NCBI RefSeq assembly: GCF_003355475.1
Contig: NZ_CP031356.1
Coordinates: forward strand, 806,001 to 870,000
Direction: 5' to 3'
Source of the DNA: Brachybacterium saurashtrense
GTDB lineage: Bacteria; Actinomycetota; Actinomycetes; Actinomycetales; Dermabacteraceae
Length of the DNA stretch: 64,000 nucleotides
In this document: positions 39,798 through 48,807 of the stretch, piece by piece
Position numbering within the stretch: position 1 is the stretch's first letter
Layout: each line of letters begins with the position of its first letter
Translations under genes and position numbers: made by a program
Notes under the pieces: model-generated
The model's input: only the letters and a program-made list of their open reading frames with translations
The model's database searches: none
Told to the model about the DNA's origin: nothing

Positions 39798-40730
39798 TTA
39801 GAGGCTCGCAAGTGCCGCGTCGGCGGTCGCCGGCACGGTCTGGTGGCGATGGTAGTTCTCCTCGAGCTCGACGGGCGGGATCATGCCGATCTCGCCGTGC
39901 AGGCGGCGGTGATTGAACCAGTCGATGTACTCCGCGGTCGCGATCTCGAGCTCGTCGATGTTCTTCCAGGGCCCGTGGTTGCGGACCAGCTCCGCCTTGA
40001 AGAGCGAGTTGAAGGCCTCGGCCAGGGCGTTGTCATAGGAGTCGCCGGTCGAACCGACCGAGGCCACTGCCCCAGCCTCGGCGAGGCGCTGGGTGTAGCG
40101 GACGGCGACGTACTGGACCCCCTTGTCGCTGTGGTGCGTGAGCCCGGAGACGTCCTGGCCTGCGTACTCACGGGTCCAGATCCCCATCTCCAGCGCGTCC
40201 AGGGCGAGGTCGGTCCGCAGGGACTGCGACAGCTGCCAGCCGACCACACGGCGGGAGAACACATCGATGACGAACGCGGCATACACCCAGCCCGCGAACG
40301 TGCGGCAATACGTGATGTCCGCGACCCACAGCTGATTCGGCCTCGTCGCAGTGAAGTCGCGTTCGACCAGGTCAGCGCGAGTGTCTGGGCCGTCGCCGGG
40401 GCGTGTGGTGCGTGGGCCTTTCTCTCGGCTGATGCCGCGCAGCCCGTCGGCTCTCATCAGTCGTTCCACGGTGCAGCGCGCGACCGCGATGCCTTCCCGG
40501 CGCAGCTGAGCGTGGAGCTTCTTCGCGCCGTAGACCCCGAAGTTCTTCGCGTGCACGCGCCGGATATAGACCAGCAGTTCCTTGTCCCGGATCGCTCGCT
40601 TCGAGGGCGGGCGGGTCTTGAACGCGTAGTAGGTGCTCGGCGCGATCTGGGTGCCCGCTGCGGTGAGCGTGCGGCAGATCGGCCAGGCGCCGAACTCGTG
40701 CTTGTGCTGGTCGATGAACGTCACGATCAT
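39798..40730 (-). CDS. IS3-family transposase OrfB (DDE integrase domain), copy 1
   Basis: A 310-aa rve-type integrase. The HTH_21 region (YGAKKLHAQLRREGIAVARCTVERLMR) precedes the catalytic core with Asp in WVADITY, Asp in HHSDKGVQYV and Glu in DNALAEAFNSLFKAEL, spaced as in DDE enzymes. Its start overlaps the orfA stop by 4 nt and it lies in the -1 frame, so the active transposase is expected as an OrfAB fusion made by frameshifting. Confidence 0.92.
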   Translation of the reverse strand: MIVTFIDQHKHEFGAWPICRTLTAAGTQIAPSTYYAFKTRPPSKRAIRDKELLVYIRRVHAKNFGVYGAKKLHAQLRREGIAVARCTVERLMRADGLRGISREKGPRTTRPGDGPDTRADLVERDFTATRPNQLWVADITYCRTFAGWVYAAFVIDVFSRRVVGWQLSQSLRTDLALDALEMGIWTREYAGQDVSGLTHHSDKGVQYVAVRYTQRLAEAGAVASVGSTGDSYDNALAEAFNSLFKAELVRNHGPWKNIDELEIATAEYIDWFNHRRLHGEIGMIPPVELEENYHRHQTVPATADAALASL

Positions 40731-41053
40731 CGCGGTGGGCGGTCGAGCTCCGCTGCGAAAAAAGCCGAGGCCGACTTCAGAATCGCGTTCGCCCGGCGCA
40801 GCTCGCGCACTTCCTTCTCCAGCTCAGCGAGCCGCTCGGCGTCGCTGGTCGTGGTCCCGAGTCGGTGGCCCTCGTCGATCTCGGCCTGCACGACCCAGTT
40901 CCTCAACGTTTCGGGCTTGATCCCGAGCTGCTCGCCCACACGGCGGAACGTTCCCGACCTCGTCGCTGGATCCCGTCGCGCGTCCACGGCCATCCTCGTG
41001 GCCCTCTCCCGAAGTTCATCGGGGTACTTCCTCGGTGCTGCCATGCTCCTCAT
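40727..41053 (-). CDS. IS3-family OrfA (helix-turn-helix), copy 1
   Basis: A 108-aa protein with an N-terminal HTH of the transposase_8 type (PRKYPDELRERATRMAVDARRD, LGIKPETLRNWVVQAEIDEG) and a leucine-zipper-like helix (AERLAELEKEVRELRRANAILKSA). It binds the IS ends and regulates OrfAB. The nearby T TTT TTC run supports frameshifting into orfB. Confidence 0.9.
   Translation of the reverse strand: MRSMAAPRKYPDELRERATRMAVDARRDPATRSGTFRRVGEQLGIKPETLRNWVVQAEIDEGHRLGTTTSDAERLAELEKEVRELRRANAILKSASAFFAAELDRPPR
40757..40763 (-). other. -1 ribosomal frameshift heptamer in IS copy 1
   Basis: On the coding strand T-TTT-TTC occurs in the orfA zero frame (GCT TTT TTC GCA), an X XXY YYZ slippery site, 27-33 nt before the orfA stop. 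orfB is in the -1 frame. This is the classic IS3 mechanism for making OrfAB. Confidence 0.7.
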
Positions 41054-41766
41054 CCTCCCGTGGGATCAGAGCCTCCACCAGACCCGGGGCGATTCAAGAG
41101 CTCCCACATGTGACCGAAGTACCCGATGTTCGCTAGCCGTGGCCGCAGTTGCCGGAACATCTCCACGACATACTGAGGCCGCGGTCGCGCGGTGGCCGCG
41201 AGATGCGGACCGGGCCGGACGATCAGCCCAGCCACGGCCGCGCCGGCGATGCCGAGCGCTGCCGCGATCGACAACACCTGTTGCCAGGCCGGGTGCCCCA
41301 GGGCTCCGATGAAGTGTGGAAGTGCCGACCCAACGGTGAGTGCTCCGATGAGGGTGCGGACAGCCAGCCCTCTCGACGCCGCCGGAAACCACGACGCCAT
41401 CAGCTTGATCCCCACTGGATACACGCCGGCCAGGAAGCACCCGGTCGCAATGCGGAGTGACGCGGTGGCGATGAAGCCGTCGGCGAGCACAGGGATCGCG
41501 ATGGTGCTGGCGGCTGCCCCGACAGCAGAACCCGCCATGAGCCGGTGTGGGGGTACGCGGTCGGCGAGGTTCACGAACGCAGATGCGACGGCGCCTGCGA
41601 CGAATCCGACTTGCACGGTCGAGGTCAGCCAGCTCGCCTCCCAGCTCCCGAGGTCCCACGTGCGCCTCAGGTCGGGCAGGACGGCCGACGCGGAGAACCA
41701 CAAAGACATCGTCAGGACGAGTGTCAGGGCGATCGCACCGAGCTGAACCGTTCGCGCGCGCGACAT
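41050..41766 (-). pseudogene. MFS transporter, C-terminal half lost at the IS junction
   Basis: The first about 223 residues have six hydrophobic segments and MFS loop features (SLWFSASAVLPDLRRTWDLGSWEASWL, NLADRVPPHRLMAG). The frame then enters the IS (end 41096) and stops after 15 foreign residues. A full MFS carrier has 12 helices, so the second bundle is missing and the protein cannot transport. The deletion and the lack of a target duplication suggest an IS-mediated rearrangement. Confidence 0.82.
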
Positions 41767-41845
41767 TCCGACCCGTTCTGTCAGACCAAGCCGTCGGCCG
41801 TGCCGCTCGCAGGCGTCTCCGGGGTGGCGGGGGGAGGAGTCGGCA

Positions 41846-42403
41846 TTATCGGGGCGTTGAGGTCTCGAGCGGAGCGGCGGCGGGCCAGTCGAGATCCACG
41901 TCGAGCGCTTCGTTGATGTAGTTGGTGAAGGTGCTCAGTACGACGTTGGCGATGATCTCGACGATTTCTTCGTCGCTCACTCCTGCCGTGCGTGCGTTCA
42001 GCAGTGCTGCCTCGTCGACATGGCCGCGCTGCCGCGCGACATCCACGGCCAGGCCGAGGATCGCTGCTTCCCGGGGATCCTGGCTCGTTCCGCGACGAGC
42101 CGCATCGATCTCCGTGGGGGAGAGCTTGGTGACGCGTCCCGCGATCGACACGTGTGCCGATCGACAGTACTGGCAGTCGTTGAACTCGGCGATCGCCAAG
42201 CTGATGCGCTCGCGCGTCGCCGCCTTCAGCGCACCCTTCGCGAGGGCCGTCGACATGGCCAGATAGGCCTTCAGAGTGCTCGGGCTGTTCGCCATCGCCT
42301 TTGCCGTGTTCGGGACGCCGCCCATCACCGACTTCGTCGCCGTGAGTTGCTCGGCTGCCGGGCCGGCCGCGGTTGCCTGGTCCACCAGGGCGATACGTGA
42401 CAT
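41846..42403 (-). CDS. Carboxymuconolactone decarboxylase / AhpD-like protein
   Basis: A 185-aa alkylhydroperoxidase-like protein. The redox motif is EFNDCQYCRSAHVS (CxxC followed by His), typical of AhpD-like peroxidases, in an all-helical fold. It probably detoxifies peroxides or reactive electrophiles. I chose the ATG at 42403 because AAAGGAGA lies 8 nt upstream; an ATG 6 nt earlier is too close to it. It is divergent from a TetR gene, with two shared operator-like palindromes, so that TetR probably represses it. Confidence 0.88.
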   Translation of the reverse strand: MSRIALVDQATAAGPAAEQLTATKSVMGGVPNTAKAMANSPSTLKAYLAMSTALAKGALKAATRERISLAIAEFNDCQYCRSAHVSIAGRVTKLSPTEIDAARRGTSQDPREAAILGLAVDVARQRGHVDEAALLNARTAGVSDEEIVEIIANVVLSTFTNYINEALDVDLDWPAAAPLETSTPR

Positions 42404-42424
42404 GTGCATGTCTCCTTTGATCAA

Positions 42425-42438
42425 ACAGACAGGTCTGT
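42425..42438. promoter_or_regulatory. TetR operator candidate 1 (AhpD side)
   Basis: ACAGACAGGTCTGT is a perfect 6-2-6 palindrome 22 bp before the AhpD-like start. A related palindrome lies 35 bp away next to tetR. Confidence 0.65.
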
Positions 42439-42473
42439 CCGATCACGCTAGCCGTTCGTCCGCCGTTTGTCGA

Positions 42474-42487
42474 ACAGATCTGTCTGT
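42474..42487. promoter_or_regulatory. TetR operator candidate 2 (tetR side)
   Basis: ACAGATCTGTCTGT shares the ACAGA...TCTGT arms of operator 1 and also contains the perfect ACAGATCTGT. It is 15 bp before the tetR start. Two related sites in a 98-bp divergent region suggest autorepression plus control of the AhpD-like gene. Confidence 0.65.
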
Positions 42488-42501
42488 CCGATACTGGGAA
42501 G

Positions 42502-43083
42502 ATGAAGACTCGCAACACGTCTGCGCCGGTGGATCGTCTGCTCGCCACCGCCGATGAGCTCTTCTATGCCGAGGGGATCCGATCCGTGGGGATCGACCGG
42601 ATCCTCGCCGAGAGCAAGGTGGCTAAGTCCACGCTGTACGCACACTTCCGTACCAAGGAAGATCTCGTCGCCGCCTACCTGCGCCGCCGCGGCAGCACCG
42701 CGCAGGCCCGCGTTATTCAGGCGGTCGACCGTCACTCGAAGCAACCGCCCTCAACGCGCGTTCTGGCGGCGTTCGATGTCTTCGCCGAGTTGTTCGCCGA
42801 ACCCGGATATCGCGGTTGCCCCTTCGCCAACGCGTCCGCGGAGTACCCCCACGATGCCCTCGTCCAGGGAGCCATCGCGGACGACCGGCGATGGCTCCCG
42901 GCACTGTTCGCCGACATTCTGCAGGAGGCAACCTCAGAGGAAACGTCCCACGCGCTCGCGCGAGCCTTGGTCCAACTCTACGACGGTGCTGTCGCCGCAG
43001 CGCACCTTGACCGCCGGACCGACAGCGCGGCAACCGCACGAGCGACCGCACGGACGCTGCTCGCTGCCCACGCCATTCCCTAG
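42502..43083 (+). CDS. TetR family transcriptional regulator
   Basis: A 193-aa repressor with an N-terminal HTH (VDRLLATADELFYAEGIRSVGIDRILAESKVAKSTLYAHFRTKEDLVAAYL) and a helical ligand domain. GGGAAG precedes the ATG. It is divergent from the AhpD-like gene and converges on the HxlR gene, with the two stop codons sharing the CTAG at 43080-43083. Confidence 0.9.
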   Translation: MKTRNTSAPVDRLLATADELFYAEGIRSVGIDRILAESKVAKSTLYAHFRTKEDLVAAYLRRRGSTAQARVIQAVDRHSKQPPSTRVLAAFDVFAELFAEPGYRGCPFANASAEYPHDALVQGAIADDRRWLPALFADILQEATSEETSHALARALVQLYDGAVAAAHLDRRTDSAATARATARTLLAAHAIP

Positions 43084-43451
43084 TGCGCGGCGGTATGCGC
43101 CGGGTCCTCGTCCTCGTCGAGGCCAAAGACGCTCGCCGGCAGGCTCAGGGCCCAAGTGTTCATGGCCTCGAGGACGGGACGGAGATCCTGTCCAACTGGG
43201 GTGAGTTCGTAGACGACCCGGGGTGGGATCTCGGGGTAGGCGGTCCGGGTGACCAAGCCGTGCTTCTCGAACGTCCGCAGTCGGCTGGTCAGGGTGTGGG
43301 CGCTGATGCGGGGGAGTGCCTCCGCCAGCTCGTTGAACCGATGGGGGCCCTTGAGGAGCTCTCGCACGATCAGCGTCGCCCACGGGCCGTCGAGCAGGGA
43401 CAGAAAGCGCGCTACGCCGCACTCCTGTAGGTCACAGTGGTCGAATCTCAC
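43080..43451 (-). CDS. HxlR/DUF24 family redox regulator, QorR-like
   Basis: A 123-aa winged-helix regulator (PWATLIVRELLKGPHRFNELAEALPRISAHTLTSRLRTFEKHGLV). Two N-terminal Cys, C6 and C11, are present; C11 aligns with the redox-sensing Cys of DUF24 regulators such as YodB, HypR and QorR. It is divergent from an NmrA-type reductase, the same layout as qorR-qor2 of Corynebacterium glutamicum. It probably releases DNA when quinones or diamide oxidise the Cys. Confidence 0.87.
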   Translation of the reverse strand: MRFDHCDLQECGVARFLSLLDGPWATLIVRELLKGPHRFNELAEALPRISAHTLTSRLRTFEKHGLVTRTAYPEIPPRVVYELTPVGQDLRPVLEAMNTWALSLPASVFGLDEDEDPAHTAAH

Positions 43452-43465
43452 AGCTTCAGACTACT

Positions 43466-43510
43466 CCATTACTGCACTTGATGTAACCAGTGCATGGTGT
43501 GCAGTAATGG
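43466..43510 (+). promoter_or_regulatory. 45-bp HxlR operator-promoter module, copy 1
   Basis: CCATTACTGCAC (43466-43477) and its exact inverse complement (43499-43510) enclose 21 bp. TTGATG (43478-43483) and AGTAAT (43503-43508) are 19 bp apart and form a promoter for the NmrA gene. The predicted start of transcription, 7 nt after the -10 box, is the A of the ATG at 43515. Confidence 0.75.
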
Positions 43511-43514
43511 AGAC

Positions 43515-44357
43515 ATGGCATACATCATCCATGGCGCCACTGGTGCTCAAGGCTCTCCCGTTCTGTCCGCTCTCACCGCCGCCGGGCACGCAGCGGTCGC
43601 CGCCGTCCGCGATGTGTCGAAGGTCGATGGTGAGGCGATCGCCATCGACAACTCGTCGGCGGACTCCCTCGCTGCCGCGTACGAGGGGGCAGAGGGCATG
43701 TTCGTGCATCTCCCGCTCGGCCGGCCCCAAGACCAGGTCGCCTACGCGCAGGCGATCGGCCAGGCTATTCGCCGCACCAAGCCGCCTCGCGTGGTGTTCT
43801 CCACGAGCGGCTACACGGCCGACATGTCCGGCCACGGCCAGAACGCGCCGGACGTGCTCATCCGCGAGCTGGCCGAGTCCGGCGTCTCCTACGCGGTGGT
43901 CGAACCGCGCCTGTACCTCGAGAACCTTCTTCTCCCTGTCACGCTCGAGCCCGTACGAAGCGAGGGAGCCCTGCGGTACCCGATCCGTGCCGACTATGTG
44001 ACCTCTTGGAGCTCTCATCTCGACGTCGCCGACGTGGTCGTCCGGCTGCTGACCGATCACACGGTCACGGGAGTTGTCTCGATCGGCGCGCTTCCCGGCC
44101 TGGTCGGGGAGGATCTTGCTGCCGGATTCTCCCGCTACCTCGGCGAGACCGTCCGCTTTGAATCGATCACCCCGGCACAGTACGGCGAGCTCATCACCCC
44201 GCTGTTCGGTGAAGGGGCCGCAGCTCCCGTGGTGGCCTCCTATGAGCACCGCCGTAAGCAGCCGGGTGAGGTCATTCCCGAGGAACGCTCCGCGCAGACA
44301 CTGCTCGGCCTCGCGCCCCGCAGTGTCGAGCAGTGGCTGCGAGATCTCGGAATCTGA
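43515..44357 (+). CDS. NmrA-type NAD(P)H-dependent quinone oxidoreductase (Qor2-like)
   Basis: A 280-aa atypical SDR. The nucleotide-binding motif IIHGATGAQGSPVLSALTAAGH is N-terminal; STSGYTADMSG, YAVVEPRLYLENLLLP and a C-terminal SVEQWLRDLGI follow. It probably reduces quinones or similar electrophiles. An in-frame ATG at 43494 lies inside the operator, so I prefer 43515, to which the promoter points; the message would then be leaderless. Divergent partner of the HxlR gene. Confidence 0.85.
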   Translation: MAYIIHGATGAQGSPVLSALTAAGHAAVAAVRDVSKVDGEAIAIDNSSADSLAAAYEGAEGMFVHLPLGRPQDQVAYAQAIGQAIRRTKPPRVVFSTSGYTADMSGHGQNAPDVLIRELAESGVSYAVVEPRLYLENLLLPVTLEPVRSEGALRYPIRADYVTSWSSHLDVADVVVRLLTDHTVTGVVSIGALPGLVGEDLAAGFSRYLGETVRFESITPAQYGELITPLFGEGAAAPVVASYEHRRKQPGEVIPEERSAQTLLGLAPRSVEQWLRDLGI

Positions 44358-44421
44358 CGTCTCGTTGACAAGACGGCTCCACGGCGGCGGGCCTGCCGTG
44401 GAGCCGTTGCGGCGAAGAGCG

Positions 44422-44468
44422 ACCATTACTGCAGTTGACGTAATCGCTGTGTCGTATGCACTAATGGT
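44422..44468 (+). promoter_or_regulatory. 45-bp HxlR operator-promoter module, copy 2
   Basis: ACCATTACTGC (44422-44432) and GCACTAATGGT (44458-44468) form an inverted repeat with one mismatch and the same 45-bp core length as the module at 43466. TTGACG (44435-44440) and ACTAAT (44460-44465) have the same 19-bp spacing, and the predicted start is the G of the GTG at 44472. Confidence 0.72.
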
Positions 44469-44471
44469 GTA

Positions 44472-45467
44472 GTGACCCCTGACACACCTGACTTCGCCAA
44501 CCGCACAACCGCTCCGCTGCCCACCTACGCGCCGATCCCGCAGGACGCATTCGGGCCGGCCCTGAACGCCCAGGGCTACCACGTCGCCCACATCGACGGC
44601 GCCCTCCACTGGGTCACCGACGGCGGCTACCAGGCCATGTTCCTGGCCACCCGCGACGGGGTCGTGCTGGTGGATGCGCCGCCGAGCATCGGGCACAACC
44701 TGCACCGTGCGATCGCAGACGTCACCGCGCGCACCGGCACCCCAGGCACCGTGACACACCTGGTGTACTCACATGCTCACGCAGATCACATCGCTGCTGC
44801 CGGACTGTTCGGGGAGGATGTGGTCCGCATCGGACACGTCGAGACAGCTCGCCTGTTGCGCGAATACGTCGACGCCGACCGGCCGATCCCGACGGTCACC
44901 TTCTCGGACCGGTACACCCTCGAGGTCGGCGGTGAACGCCTCGAACTCGCCTACCACGGGCCGAATCACACGCCCGACAACATCTTCATTCACGTCCCTG
45001 ACTACGACACGCTCTACGTGGTCGACGTGCTCTACCCGGGCTGGGCTCCGTTCCAGAACCTCGCGCTGTCGCAGGACATCCCGAGCTGGATCGATACAGG
45101 ACGCCGCATCCTCGACTATGAGTGGACGCGATTCCTCGGCGGTCACGTGGGTCGCATCGGGACCCGCGACGACGCGCAACTGCATGTGGCCTATCTTGAG
45201 GACCTTGTCGCCGAAGCGACCACGGTTCTCCACGAGATGGACGCCACGCCGTACTTCCAGGCCTATGGCGCAGCAGGCAACGCCGGGGCCATCATGAAGC
45301 ACTACTGGGCCGACGCCGCACGAGCAGCTGCAGCACCCGTCGTCGAGCGCTACCGCGACCGGCTGGCCGCCGTCGACGTATGCACGGAGGACAACGCGTT
45401 CACCGTCATCTCCTCCCTCATCCACGACCACAACATCACGGGACCCGCCTTCGGTATCCACACCTAG
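44472..45467 (+). CDS. MBL-fold metallo-hydrolase
   Basis: A 331-aa metallo-beta-lactamase-fold protein. The zinc motif HAHADH is at 101-106, with later ligands likely in GPNHTPDN and VVDVLYPGW. A C-terminal extension of about 90 residues is mostly helical. The substrate is unknown; glyoxalase-like, lactonase or quinone-adduct roles are possible. The GTG start directly follows the HxlR-type promoter module, so it belongs to the same regulon as the reductase upstream. Confidence 0.82.
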   Translation: MTPDTPDFANRTTAPLPTYAPIPQDAFGPALNAQGYHVAHIDGALHWVTDGGYQAMFLATRDGVVLVDAPPSIGHNLHRAIADVTARTGTPGTVTHLVYSHAHADHIAAAGLFGEDVVRIGHVETARLLREYVDADRPIPTVTFSDRYTLEVGGERLELAYHGPNHTPDNIFIHVPDYDTLYVVDVLYPGWAPFQNLALSQDIPSWIDTGRRILDYEWTRFLGGHVGRIGTRDDAQLHVAYLEDLVAEATTVLHEMDATPYFQAYGAAGNAGAIMKHYWADAARAAAAPVVERYRDRLAAVDVCTEDNAFTVISSLIHDHNITGPAFGIHT

Positions 45468-45603
45468 CCCGACGAGGCAACGCCACCGGACTGGCCGAAC
45501 TAGCCCCGCACGCGCCGCAGCCGAAGCGCATCACACCCGGCCAAGCCGGCATCGAGTGCCGGCATCAGTGCTTCCCGCAGCGGCCGGATGGCGCGGGACA
45601 CCG

Positions 45604-48189
45604 TCAGCTTCGGAGGCCATCCGCCGGAGCGGACCGACGCCCGTTCGCGGCGAGGAGCGAAACCAGGTAGCGTCCGGTGACGCTCTCGTCGGATGCCGCG
45701 GCGTCCTCCGGTGTTCCGGTGGCGACGATGCGTCCTCCTCGTGTTCCTCCGCCGGGGCCGAGATCGATAACGTGGTCGGCGTTGGCGATCATGTCGAGGT
45801 CGTGCTCGATGACGATGATCGTCGCCCCGCGGGCGCGGAGCCGCTCCAGCACCTGGAGAAGCACCCGGGTGTCGAGGGGGTGGAGGCCGACGCTGGGTTC
45901 GTCGAGGACGAACAGGGTCTGTGACTGGTCCCGGCCGAGCTCGGTGGCGAGCTTGAGGCGCTGCGCTTCCCCTCCGGACAGGGCGGGAGTGTCCTCGCCG
46001 AGGGTCAGGTACCCGAGCCCCAGGTCGATGAGGGTCTGTAGCTTGCGTCGCACCTTCCCCAGGTCCCCGACCTCGGCGATCGCCTGGCGGACTGTCAGCC
46101 CGAGGAGATCGGGGAGGGAGATCCGATCGTCGTCGGGGGTGGGACGGGTGATGGCGTGGCCTGCGGGGGAGTACCGGGTGCCGTGGCAGTCGGGGCAGGG
46201 GATGTCCACATCGGGCAGGAATTGCACGTCGAGGACGACCTGACCCGTGCCCTCGCAGCGGACACACCGCAGGGAGCCGGTGTTGTAGGAGAAGTCCGCG
46301 GCGGTCAGGCCGCGTGAGCGTGCGTCGTCGGTGGCCGCCCAGGCGCGGCGCAGGTCATCGAGCACACCGCTGTACGTCGCGACCGTGGACCGCACATTGG
46401 TGCCGATCGGTGTCGCGTCGACGACATCCACCCGGGTGATCCCTGCCGTCTCGAGCGCTGTGACGTGGCTTGGGTGGTGGCCCGTGCCTGCGGTCGCGCG
46501 CAGGGCGGGGACGAGGCTGTCGAGGACGAGGGTGGTCTTCCCCGATCCGGACATGCCGGTGACGGCGGTGAGGCATCCGACGGGGATGCGCGCGTGGAGG
46601 GCGTGGACGGTGTGGATCGGTGCGGTCGTGATCTCGATCGCGCCCCGCGCGAACGCCTCGGATTCCGCGATGCGCTCGCGCACGATCGCTGGCTCGCGTC
46701 CGTCGAGGAACCCGCCGATCAGCGACTCGGGGTGCTGGGCGATGTCGGCCACGGTGCCGGTGGCGAGGACGGTGCCGCCCTCGGCGCCGGAGCCGGGCCC
46801 GATCTCGATCATCCAGTCCGCTTCCCGCAGCACCTGCACGTCGTGGTCGACCAGGACGACGGAGTTCCCGTCGGTGAGCAGATCGCGCATGACGCCGATG
46901 AGTCCGTCGACGTTCGCGGGGTGCAGCCCGATCGACGGCTCGTCGAGAACGTACAGCACCCCGGTGGTCTGGTTGCGCACGGCGCGGGCGAGCTGTACGC
47001 GCTGGCGTTCCCCGGTGGACAGGGTGGAGCTGGCGCGGTCGAGGGCGAGATAGCCCAGCCCGAGCTGGACGAGGCGCTGGGCCATCTCGGTGAACTGCCC
47101 GGTGATCATGCGCGCCATCGGGTGCATCTCGACCGGGAGGGTGTCGGGAACGGTGGCGACCCAGTCGATGGCCTCATCCAGGGTCTTCGCGGTGGCTGCG
47201 GCGAGGTCGATGCCGGCGACCCGGGTGCCCCGAGCCTTCTCCGACAGGCGCGTGCCGCGGCAGGCGGGGCAGGTCTGGGCGGTGATGAACCGGTTGACCC
47301 GCGCGAGCCCTTTCTCGGTGGTGGCCTTGTCCATCGCCTCCTGGACGGCGAGGCGCGCGTTGCGGAAGGTGAAGTTGAGCTCGAAGATCTTGCCGTTCTT
47401 CGTCGGGACCGTGATGTGGCCCTTCTCTTCCGGCCCGTGCAGCACGATGTCGCGTTCGGCGTCGGTGAGCTCGGCGAAGGCCACGTCGGTGCGCACGCCG
47501 AACTCGGCGACGACCTGGGGCATCACCGTCAGGCCGAACATCTTCCACGGCGCGACCGCGCCCTGCTCGATCGTCAAGGTCGGGTCGGGGATGAGCGTGC
47601 CGTCATCGATCTCACGCACGGTCCCGGTGCCGGAACAGGTCTCGCAGGCGCCGTCGGAGTTGAACGCGAGCACCTCGGCGCCCGGCGGGTAGAACACCGC
47701 CCCGCATGCCGGGCACGCCAGGTCGAGGTTCGCCGCGACGTCGATCGTCGGATCCAGGCGGTGACCGTTCGGACACAGGTGGGAGCCGAGCCGGGAGAAC
47801 ATCACCCGCAGCACGTTGAGCAGCTCGGTGGACGTCCCGAACGTCGACCGCACCCCGGGCACTGCGGGGCGCTGCCGCAGCGCGAGCGCCGCCGGAACAT
47901 GCCGGACCGAGTCGACAGCCGCCCGGGTCGCGTGCGACATGCGGCGGCGCGTGTAGGTCGACAGGGCCTCGATGTAGCGCCGCGACCCCTCCGCATACAG
48001 CACGCCCATCGCCAGGGACGACTTCCCCGAACCGGACACGCCGGCGATCGCGACGAGCCGCTGCAAGGGCACCTCGACATCGACGTTCTTCAGGTTGTGC
48101 ACCCGCGCACCCTGCACATGGATCGCGCCCGGGGCGACCGGCGATCCCGGGATGATCGGGGACTCGAGTGTGCTGTGGTCGATGCTCAT
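45604..48189 (-). CDS. UvrA-like ABC ATPase (UvrA2/drug-resistance type)
   Basis: An 861-aa UvrA paralog with two ABC ATPase modules. Walker A1 GVSGSGKS is at 50-57; signature [16 protein letters not shown] and [10 protein letters not shown] follow. The second module has [24 protein letters not shown] and [10 protein letters not shown]. Two zinc modules are visible (CPNGH...CPAC; CVRCEG...CPDC). It is shorter than housekeeping UvrA (about 950) and lacks the UvrB-binding region, like UvrA2/DrrC-type proteins linked to DNA-damaging antibiotic resistance. The ATG at 48189 follows GGAGGAG. It is downstream of a marR gene on the same strand. Confidence 0.88.
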   Translation of the reverse strand: MSIDHSTLESPIIPGSPVAPGAIHVQGARVHNLKNVDVEVPLQRLVAIAGVSGSGKSSLAMGVLYAEGSRRYIEALSTYTRRRMSHATRAAVDSVRHVPAALALRQRPAVPGVRSTFGTSTELLNVLRVMFSRLGSHLCPNGHRLDPTIDVAANLDLACPACGAVFYPPGAEVLAFNSDGACETCSGTGTVREIDDGTLIPDPTLTIEQGAVAPWKMFGLTVMPQVVAEFGVRTDVAFAELTDAERDIVLHGPEEKGHITVPTKNGKIFELNFTFRNARLAVQEAMDKATTEKGLARVNRFITAQTCPACRGTRLSEKARGTRVAGIDLAAATAKTLDEAIDWVATVPDTLPVEMHPMARMITGQFTEMAQRLVQLGLGYLALDRASSTLSTGERQRVQLARAVRNQTTGVLYVLDEPSIGLHPANVDGLIGVMRDLLTDGNSVVLVDHDVQVLREADWMIEIGPGSGAEGGTVLATGTVADIAQHPESLIGGFLDGREPAIVRERIAESEAFARGAIEITTAPIHTVHALHARIPVGCLTAVTGMSGSGKTTLVLDSLVPALRATAGTGHHPSHVTALETAGITRVDVVDATPIGTNVRSTVATYSGVLDDLRRAWAATDDARSRGLTAADFSYNTGSLRCVRCEGTGQVVLDVQFLPDVDIPCPDCHGTRYSPAGHAITRPTPDDDRISLPDLLGLTVRQAIAEVGDLGKVRRKLQTLIDLGLGYLTLGEDTPALSGGEAQRLKLATELGRDQSQTLFVLDEPSVGLHPLDTRVLLQVLERLRARGATIIVIEHDLDMIANADHVIDLGPGGGTRGGRIVATGTPEDAAASDESVTGRYLVSLLAANGRRSAPADGLRS

Positions 48190-48253
48190 GTACTCCTCCA
48201 CGCCGCAGGACGCCACTTTCCGTTCCCCGGCAGTCGCTTCCCCGGCAATGATG

Positions 48254-48700
48254 TCAGGCGGTCAGCTGCTCGGTGCCGAACGCCCCGGCGCGCAGCAGCT
48301 TCAATCCTGTGGCCATGCGGTCCAGCTCGGCGCCGCCGAGAACCGCGCCGAAACGCCGCTCGAGCTCGTCCTCGAACACCGGTGCCGCGAGGCCCAGCTT
48401 CTCCTTCCCTGTGCTGGTGAGGACGAGGAGCGCGGAGCGGCGATCGTGCGGGTTGGGCTTGCGGCGGCAGTAGCCCGCCTTCTCGATCCGGTCGACCACC
48501 TTGCTGGTGCCGCCCACGGTGATCACGAACTCCGTCGCGATGTCCTGCACGCGCAGGCCGGGCCGGTGGTCGAGCAGCTGCATGATCTCGAACCACGTCA
48601 GCTGCAGGTCGCAGTCCCGGCGCAGGCGCGCATCCACCGCGGCCCACAGCTCGGTCTCGAACCGCACCAGATCGTGATACAGCCGCTTCAGGTCCGTCAT
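48254..48700 (-). CDS. MarR family transcriptional regulator
   Basis: A 148-aa winged-helix regulator: [62 protein letters not shown] contains the recognition helix and the DxRS-type wing. It is 64 nt before the uvrA-like gene and divergent from an MBL-fold gene. It probably senses a small molecule and controls both. Confidence 0.9.
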   Translation of the reverse strand: MTDLKRLYHDLVRFETELWAAVDARLRRDCDLQLTWFEIMQLLDHRPGLRVQDIATEFVITVGGTSKVVDRIEKAGYCRRKPNPHDRRSALLVLTSTGKEKLGLAAPVFEDELERRFGAVLGGAELDRMATGLKLLRAGAFGTEQLTA

Positions 48701-48752
48701 CGGTCACCTCATCCGGGAGCTCCAGCCCCGACGGCCGCGCCACCCATTCGTA

Positions 48753-48782
48753 TTCCATGGAAGAATCTGTAGTCGATGCATC
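48753..48782. promoter_or_regulatory. Candidate MarR operator palindromes
   Basis: TTCCATGGAA (48753-48762) and GATGCATC (48775-48782) are perfect palindromes in the 107-bp region between the divergent marR and MBL genes. Either could bind the MarR dimer. Short palindromes of this size can arise by chance. Confidence 0.4.
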
Positions 48783-48807
48783 CTATCCGATCAGGAGGAG
48801 ACCACTC

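Larger units (their letters stand above)
39780..41096 (-). mobile_element. IS3-family insertion sequence, copy 1 (1,317 bp)
   Basis: Two overlapping reading frames (orfA, orfB) lie between terminal inverted repeats. Both ends read TGNATCGCCCCGGGTCTG inward, and the match extends to about 25 bp with few mismatches; the TG...CA ends are typical of IS3. The left arm in IS orientation is at 41096 and the right at 39780. No 3- or 4-bp target duplication flanks it: one side cuts ssb, the other cuts an MFS gene. A second copy lies inverted at 60101-61417. Confidence 0.9.
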
